A DNA stretch of 64,000 bases, taken from NCBI GenBank assembly GCA_028622995.1, contig JAJQJQ010000030.1:1860001-1924000 (forward strand), in the 5' to 3' direction. The position numbers and the translations under genes were made by a program. Below are positions 57,963 to 64,000 of this stretch, in pieces. The notes under the pieces are model-generated. The model ran no database searches and was not told the DNA's origin. It saw nothing but the letters and a program-made list of their open reading frames with translations. Origin of the DNA: Panagrolaimus kolymaensis. Lineage: Eukaryota > Nematoda > Chromadorea > Rhabditida > Panagrolaimidae. Each line of letters starts with the position of its first letter. Position 1 is the stretch's first letter.

Positions 57963-58917
57963 TTTTTATTTAAAAAAGGATTTGGAAAAATTATTAAAAA
58001 AAGAAAAGAAAAAAAGCGCATTGGATTGGAACTAAATTTGACCAAATCAATGGGAGTCTCTTCTGTTTGTTCAGCTGAAAAGCATGAAAGAAAAAAGCCA
58101 AAAAGCTATTGTGAAGGATTTTTTAATAAATGAAGCTTAAATTAGAAAAAATAATTATAATGTTGATATAAGAAGATCTTTGACACATTTAAATCCAAAT
58201 TTTTTTAAAGTCATATGAGAAAATAAAATACCAATAATAATTGGATAAAATGGACCTTTGCCTACCTAATTTTTCTAAGTGGACTAGCTCATTAATTTTG
58301 CAATTTTTCTTATAAAAAATTACTTTTAAAAAATATTTACTCAAAAAAAATTCAAACGTGAAACAAAGAAATACAACAGACAATTAAATTGCAATAACTT
58401 TTTCACATTTATTAGACTAATCTTGGAATAAAGAAAAATTTATGTTATTTTTTTGTTTTGTAAATGTATGTTTAAGAGAAGTCGATGATTATAATTATGT
58501 ATTTTTTAATAAAGCAAATTTTATGTTAGTTAAAATGGAAGATGAAAAAAAAAATCTTAAATCAATTAAAAAATATCAAAGTTTATTCTTTTCCCTCTAA
58601 GAATATTACTTAAAAGTGTTTTTGCTTTTAACCGAAATTTCTCTCTGAAGACTAGGAAAAATAATTTGTTATTCTATGGCACAAAAAATTCCATTGTTTG
58701 TCCAAATAGAAAAAAAATAACGCACATATCTTCTCGACTACAAGTGTAGTTTATCTTTTGGCTGTGCATTCAACTTTGGATTTGTTTGCAAAAATATATA
58801 ATAAATTCGTCTAAATACTTTTTCACTAATCCTAAAATTTGTATTTTGAATTTATTTCTGTGTCTCGCAATTATTCGAAGCTGCTGTTTATATATTTTTC
58901 TTTTGAGATTTTTAGAA
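57963..58917. other. Divergent gap before F-box-like copy C
   Basis: AT-rich. A frame in phase with copy C runs back to 58786 but breaks the family's usual N-terminus, and a TTTTTAG acceptor sits at 58910-58915. I see no other gene. Confidence 0.5.
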
Positions 58918-59559
58918 ATGAATTACTCTAATCCATTTTCTTTTGATAATTATTCAGCAACATACACTTTTAAAACACCATTTCAGCAAAAATTTTCGCT
59001 TCCTCTGGATGCTATAAATCAAATTCTAAATAATCCATGTTCCTGGAAAGGATATCAAAAATTACAAAAAACATGCAAATATTTTTATTCTAAAAATCCA
59101 ATAATTTTTGTTTATAAACTTATTTATTTTAATGAAAACAACGTAAAATTTTGTTGTCCAAAAACGAATGATTATTGTAAAATTAAAAATATTTCAATTA
59201 AGCCATTCAGAATTTGGAATACCCATATTTGTGACATGATAAATGAAAATTCGGTGGCACAAATATTTAATAACAAAATTTTTGGATTTAGTGTTTTTCA
59301 ACTCCAGCTTCACTCAGTTAATCTGAGTTTTGAGGAACTTTTATTGTTTGCAGCCTCAAAAAATGTTTGTGATATTTGGCTTGAAAGCGTGGTAATTAAA
59401 TATTCAAATGGGTCAATAGTTCCAATTGAAAAGATTTTTGAAATTTTTCCTAAAATTAAGCGTTTTAATTGGTAAATTTTTTGAAAATTAAATAAGTAAT
59501 TATAAAAATTATTTTATTTTAGTGACTCAATTTCACATTCATTTGTTACTCCACGATAA
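58918..59559 (+). pseudogene. F-box-like family protein, copy C, truncated
   Basis: Exons 58918-59471 and 59523-59559 (phase 2) give 196 residues, against 280-358 in intact copies. Exon 1 is complete, with FSLPLDAINQI, LQKTCKYFYSKNP, FEELLLFAASKNV and KIFEIFPKIKRFNW at the splice site. Exon 2 starts correctly but stops at TAA after 12 codons, and the paralogous exon 2 and 3 sequence (to FMK and beyond) is absent downstream. TTTTTAG ends two bases before the ATG, supporting this start over the upstream Met at 58786. It could still produce a short protein with the F-box-like part, so it may be a functional truncated variant. Confidence 0.6.
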
Positions 59560-60124
59560 ATTTTAACACGACAACAAATAAAAGGGAGCTAGTAAAAGCA
59601 CAAGCATAGCAAGTTATTTCTTGATTGGTCTTTATATAGTGGTTCACAGGAATGCTGCTGCTGCTTGATGTACGTGCATCATTGTAACATACGTGCAATG
59701 CGTTATTATTTTTCATACTAAAGAATGCATATTAAATATAAATAATAAAGTAAATGTAAATGAACATGTTGAAAGGTTAAAGATAAAAGAAACACTCGCA
59801 AGTCGCAACATTTTGTAAAAGTTTTATTGATTTGCTATCTTTTTTTCTTTTTATCTAAAAATAATGTCCGGCATGACCGACCCAAGTTTTAGCAAAGTTT
59901 CTTTATTGATTGACTATGTTTCATCTTTTCTCTTTCTATTTTTTGTTGTCGCAGTTTAAAAATCTCCCGCGCAAAACAAAGACAACAACAAAAAATTGAG
60001 TTTATTTCGTTTATTATTGGCATCCATCCTGTTTGCATTTATTTGGACAGACAAAAAAAGCCACCTATTTTTTTTTTAAATTTCAAACTTTGTCTATTTT
60101 CTATTTTTTTCATTAAAATTAACT
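59560..60124. other. Gap between copies C and D
   Basis: The sequence just after the copy C stop is unrelated to the family. An ACGTGCATCATTG...ACGTGCAATGCG partial repeat lies near 59670-59705. No gene is seen. Confidence 0.45.
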
Positions 60125-61312
60125 ATGCTTTATAAAAAAAGTAAGAAAAAGCCATCCAGTGATGTTAAAGGAAATGGATGCTATTCTAAAATATTTTCAA
60201 AGCAGCGTCGTCGTCGATGTTCATCTCAAAATTCATTGAATCGAAGTCGTTCGGTTTCGCCTTTATCCCTTCAAAGTGAGACATCATCATCTCCGTCCTC
60301 AAATTATTCCAACCATCTCAATGAAAATGAAAATGAAGAATATACTTTTGATTCTCCAAGACTCCAATATTTTGCTTTCCCAAAAACAATAATGCAATAT
60401 ATTTTTAACGATGCTTTGGTTTATCAAAAAATGCCTCAAACATGCAAATATTTTTATTCAGCATCGCAAATTTTGGTTATTGACTACATCGTTTTACGTA
60501 AACTCAAACATTGGCATATATCATCAAAATTTGGTGAAATGTGGAGAAAATCTGTAAAAGATTTTTGTGATATTCCATTTAAATTTTGGATTATTGGAGA
60601 TTTGAGAGTTTTAAAATCATTCAATGAAGAAATTAGAGATAATCTTTCTTTGATTTTACCAAAAATTTATCGATGTGAAATTTCACTTTTAACCCTCCAA
60701 CATCAAGATTTAAGTTTTGATGAATATAAAATGCTTACAAAATCTGGAAATATAGAATATTTAAATTTTGAAGGAGTCAACGTTCGAAAAGATAAATTTT
60801 TAGTTGCTTTTGTAGATATTCTTGCAAGCCTTTCAAATATCAAAACTTTTATTTTGTAATTTTTTTTTTATTGGAAAAAAATTAGCGAAATATTATTATA
60901 AAATTTTTTTTAGTAATGCAAGAAATACAGATTCACCATTTTATTTTACTTCTGAAACCTTTCATCAAACTTTGGAACTCCCGAAATTTGAGATATTAGA
61001 ATATTTTGCCATTTTTGGTGCCAATGAATCCATAAATGTAAAGGATTATTGTGACTTTATGAAAGTTAGTTTTTTATTGTATCTTAAAGAGCATATTTAA
61101 GGTAAATGATTTTTAAGAAAAATTGCGGAATATATCATATTTCCTTTGATCCAAATGAAAATTTTATTGTTGAGTTTTCTAATCAAATTAAAAACTATCC
61201 ATGGAAAGAAAAAGAAATGATCATTGGAGATAATAACAATATTTGGATTGTTTATCCTTGGCGCGTTGAAGTTGAATGGAGTGAAATAGGATGGATGTTT
61301 GTTGAAAGTTAA
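60125..61312 (+). CDS. F-box-like family protein, copy D, with a Ser/Arg-rich N-terminus
   Basis: Exons 60125-60855, 60914-61064 and 61118-61312 (phases 2 and 0) give 358 residues, the longest copy. About 75 extra N-terminal residues are basic and then Ser-rich (KQRRRRCSSQNSLNRSRS), possibly a nuclear-localisation or phosphorylated tail. The family block then follows: FAFPKTIMQYIF, PQTCKYFYS, IPFKFWIIGD, IYRCEISLLTL, LSFDEYKML, and exon 2 ends CDFMK. The C-terminal exon is divergent and Trp-rich (NIWIVYPWRVEVEW). An alternative acceptor about 17 bp upstream of exon 3 is weaker. Confidence 0.72.
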
Positions 61313-61816
61313 CAATTTCTTATTTCTGATAAAAATCACTTTTTTTTACTTTTTTAAATTTCTATTAGACAAGTTGGAAACGATTAAGCTTTATTTTTTT
61401 TTTTTTTCGTCTATAGCAAGCATGTCGAAAGCTTTAACATAAATAGTTTTAAAAGGTGAAGTTAAAAAATATAAAATTTAAAATATTGTTGTTTTATTAT
61501 TTATAATTTTATAATTTTGATTTTTTATGTTTGTATTATTTATTTTAATGGGTTACAATTAAAAAAAGATTTTTCACATATAACTGCTAAAATTTAAAAA
61601 ATCTCAGCTGTTGTTTGCTGCTATGAACAATGGTCACTCTTGAAATCAATCAGCTGCTTTATTGATTAGCAAAAAAAACAACAACAACACCACTCAAGAT
61701 TTGGGTGGAGGATTTTTTTTCAAAGATGATCAACAAAAATTGAGCTTTCATTTTATTTTCATTGGTTTTGTTTTTATTTTTCATTGAATAAAATAAAATT
61801 TTTTTGTTAAATTCAA
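61313..61816. other. Gap between copies D and E
   Basis: AT-rich, with a CAGCTGTTG/CAGCTGC pair near 61606-61655. No gene is seen. Confidence 0.45.
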
Positions 61817-62941
61817 ATGGATATTAAAATTTCTTTGTTCGCTGCTCCTCAAAATCAAAATTATTCCTTACCACAAACTTTGATATTTTACATCGCAAAA
61901 AATCCATCTTCCGCTAAAGTTTATCAAAAATTAATTCAAACATGCAAATATTTTTTTGCTAAAAATCCCATTTTATTTTTTGATTGGATTAAACGAAATC
62001 GTCGATCACAAAATTGGGAAACATTTTTCAATAATTTTATTATTCTAAATTTAGAAACTATTCCATTCAAGCTTTGGTTAACGAAAACATTGGAAGTTGA
62101 AACTTGGGTTATTCGAAATGATGTCAGCCTTTTATTGAATAAAGTTTATTGTTGCGAATTAATTAATTTATCTATTTTAAATCAAAATTTGAGTTTCAAT
62201 GAATATAAAAAATTAACAAATTCTGGAAAAATTTGTAAATTTCGATTTGAAAATGTTACTGTAAAACATGAAAATGGTTTTTTGGTTCCAGTGGAATCCA
62301 TTCTTGAACGGCTTCCAAATGTATCAAAGTGCTCTTAGTAAGTAGCTATCTCCGCAAAATTTATTTTCTTTCAATAGTATTTCAAATTTTATATTTTCCT
62401 GTGTCCGCAAAATAATTTATTTCCGTTCACAAATTTTTTTTAGTTTTCCAATAAAAATTATATTTTCTGGTTTTTGCTGTGAGACTAAAGCAAACTAGGA
62501 GTTTTTACTCACAACTTTTCAGCTTCAAGTTCCTTATTTGAATTTAATTAAAGATTTTTCTTTTCAGCTGGTTCGAGAATCCCGACGAATATAATTATAC
62601 TTCTGAGACATCTAAAAAATTATCTGAACTTCCTTCATTCAAGCGACTTGGAACTTTGTCGCTTTTCGGTGTACCAGAAATTTTAGATCCAATTTATTTT
62701 GCAACTTTTTTAGCGGTAAAAAATATTTATGCTTTTTTTAAGTTTCAAATAAGTCAATTTTTTATAGAAAAATCAAGGAACTGTTTGCATTCAATTTCAT
62801 TCATCAGTTTCCGAAGATTTTCAATTACAATTTGCCATAGCAATAAATGAAAATTTTAATAATCCACGAAAAGAAGCAATTTGTGAAAGAATTTCTATGG
62901 AAGAACGATTTCAAAGTTGGGTGATTACTCGAAAGCATTAA
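61817..62941 (+). CDS. F-box-like family protein, copy E
   Basis: Exons 61817-62337, 62568-62715 and 62768-62941 (phases 2 and 0) give 280 residues. Family blocks: NYSLPQTLIFYIAKNPSSA, LIQTCKYFFAKNP, IPFKLWLTKTLEVE, LSFNEYKKLTNSG (nearest to copy D), then SELPSFKRLGTLSLFG in exon 2. Here exon 2 ends in ATFLA instead of the usual FMK, but the phase is unchanged. The last exon matches the others only loosely (VCIQFHSSVSEDFQLQFA). Intron 1 is longer (230 bp). Confidence 0.72.
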
Positions 62942-63445
62942 TAAAAAAAAAGCCACTAATTAAATTCTTGAAAGATTACTAAATTAACAGAGACAAATAA
63001 ATTAAAAATAAATAATTCCCAATTTCAGTTCTTTTTTTTCTTAACATCAAAGAATTTTATAGTATGTAATTTTGCATTTATGCTTTTTTCATTTTTTACT
63101 TTTTACTTTTTACATTTTTAAAATTTACAATGAATATTTGAAAAATAAAGAGAGATGGAAGAAAACAATGTTTTTTTTTATAAATATGATTCACATAAAA
63201 AAAATGTTTCTCCAAGTTTTTTTTCTTTCTTATTTTTTGATGCATGGTTTTTTTTGTTTCATTTTACGCTTATGAATGGAAATGGAAAGGAAATAGAAAT
63301 TAGAAAAAAATTTAAACAAAAAAATGCGTGAATTTAACCAAATTAAAAACTTTCGGGTTTTTGAAGCTAAGTTTTTTCGTGCCTTTTAACTTTTTACTTT
63401 CTTTGTTTTTAAAAAAAAAAGCTTTCAGAAAAATAAGTTTAAAAA
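62942..63445. other. Gap before the last secreted protein
   Basis: Low-complexity AT-rich sequence with T-run frames (63072-63275). Nothing else is seen. Confidence 0.5.
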
Positions 63446-63727
63446 ATGAAAAACGCCGTATTTTTTTCGGCTGCCTTTTTCATGATGTTTTTTGCTTTTA
63501 TTCATTCCCAACAACATCCTCCAACGACGTCAACGATAAAACCATTCAATTTAATTTTCAATATCACTCAATGGAGTGACAAACAACAACCAACTCCATG
63601 CGATTTAACGAGATTATCACTTCGAAAGTTTATTCTTAATCGATTGATGGAAAAAAGTTTTATTGAAGATATTCTTCGTAGGCTAGATGATGATGATGTG
63701 AAACGATGTACTTATAACAATTATTAA
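63446..63727 (+). CDS. Small secreted protein (93 residues)
   Basis: A single open frame from ATG 63446 to TAA 63727. The first 21 residues are a signal peptide (VFFSAAFFMMFFAFIHSQQ). The mature part has two cysteines (TPCDLTRLS and KRCTYNNY), a basic helix (RKFILNRLMEKSFIEDILRR) and an Asp run (LDDDDV). I do not recognise the family. A GTAAAA donor-like site follows the stop and a TTTTTCAG acceptor lies at about 63790-63797, so a 3'-UTR intron is possible; the gene could continue past the window only if the stop is skipped, which I do not see. Confidence 0.55.
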   Translation: MKNAVFFSAAFFMMFFAFIHSQQHPPTTSTIKPFNLIFNITQWSDKQQPTPCDLTRLSLRKFILNRLMEKSFIEDILRRLDDDDVKRCTYNNY

Positions 63728-64000
63728 AAAGGTAAAAAAAAAGTTTTGTGTGATTCATGTTGTAATTATTGGGGTTTAAAAATATAGTTTTTCAGAACTG
63801 CACCGCCATTACCATCCACAATTTTGTCTCCGTCCAAATACAGCCTCTTCTGTCAGAAGAAAAATGATTTCTCAAAATATTTATCCTTATTTTTTGCTTT
63901 ACAAAAACGGCTTAGATTTGCATAATAAATCAATCTCTTTTTTTCTTTTTACGAAGAAAAACACTTTCAAAATTTATAAATGGTTGTTTTTTTTAAAACT
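63728..64000. other. Window end, 3' flank
   Basis: After the acceptor-like site the sequence is somewhat richer in C (AACTGCACCGCCATTACC...), possibly transcribed 3' UTR. No further frame can be supported before the window ends. Confidence 0.4.

Noticed and set aside
58786..58917. Upstream Met and hydrophobic N-terminus for copy C
   Set aside because: Other copies begin about 15-30 residues before the FS(I/L)P motif, and a TTTTTAG acceptor lies just before ATG 58918.
1..64000. CRISPR arrays, bacterial operons, spliced-leader RNA genes, and viral genes
   Set aside because: No regularly spaced direct repeats, no ribosome-binding-site operons, no SL1-like sequence and no viral polymerase or capsid motifs were seen.

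Overview
This window is nuclear DNA of a nematode. It is strongly AT-rich, its protein-coding genes are cut by short GT..AG introns (about 45-350 bp), and several start codons sit 1-3 bases after a TTTTAG acceptor, as expected for spliced-leader trans-splicing. It carries nematode families (an Srsx-type chemoreceptor, a DB-module secreted protein, DUF4440/NTF2-like) beside single-copy housekeeping genes (ABHD4/5-like hydrolase, TMEM86/YhhN, pdha-1, ufd-2, an NDUFA11-like subunit, an SDR, tRNA-Tyr, rict-1, efr-3). A clade IV, panagrolaimid-like species is my inference from the expanded F-box-like family.

Layout. 0.1-2.0 kb: an unrecognised 539-residue single-exon gene whose first 51 codons are duplicated in inverted orientation. 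2.2-6.4 kb: an Srsx GPCR and an ABHD4/5-like hydrolase, both on minus. 7.0-9.5 kb: two tandem F-box-like paralogues. 10.9-14.0 kb: an NTF2-like protein, a Tc1/mariner-type MITE and a tiny secreted Gly/Met-rich peptide. 16.8-17.9 kb: TMEM86-like. 18.1-24.7 kb: decayed armadillo-repeat (importin-alpha-like) genes invaded by about 3.8 kb of mobile DNA, including an apparently intact Merlin transposon and a near-perfect 190-bp inverted repeat. 25.6-31.8 kb: pdha-1 and ufd-2. 32.9-36.9 kb: an NDUFA11-like gene, a small GPI-type protein, tRNA-Tyr, a TTAA-flanked MITE and an SDR. 37.3-37.7 kb: a small Helitron-like element. 37.7-50.4 kb: rict-1 (17 coding exons), with a DB-module gene nested on the opposite strand in a 4.7-kb-plus intron. 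51.6-55.0 kb: efr-3, head to head with rict-1. 55.2-63.7 kb: a second F-box-like cluster (two intact, one truncated, one dead copy), a short cysteine-rich peptide gene with an in-frame TGA, and secreted proteins.

Functional links. pdha-1 and the NDUFA11-like subunit serve mitochondrial energy metabolism; rict-1 (TORC2) and efr-3 (PI4-kinase anchoring) both act in membrane and lipid signalling and share an upstream region; the rest are individual genes with no evident pathway link. Gene models were built by eye from splice consensus, conserved phases and family resemblance; exon totals are divisible by three in every model reported as intact.

Most interesting: (1) two short signal-peptide genes, each with a TATA box about 85-92 bp before the ATG, one phase-1 or phase-2 intron, and an in-frame TGA followed by more open coding-like frame; (2) the F-box-like family in two separate clusters with invariant intron phases and two broken members; (3) the nested transposon invasion of the armadillo locus.
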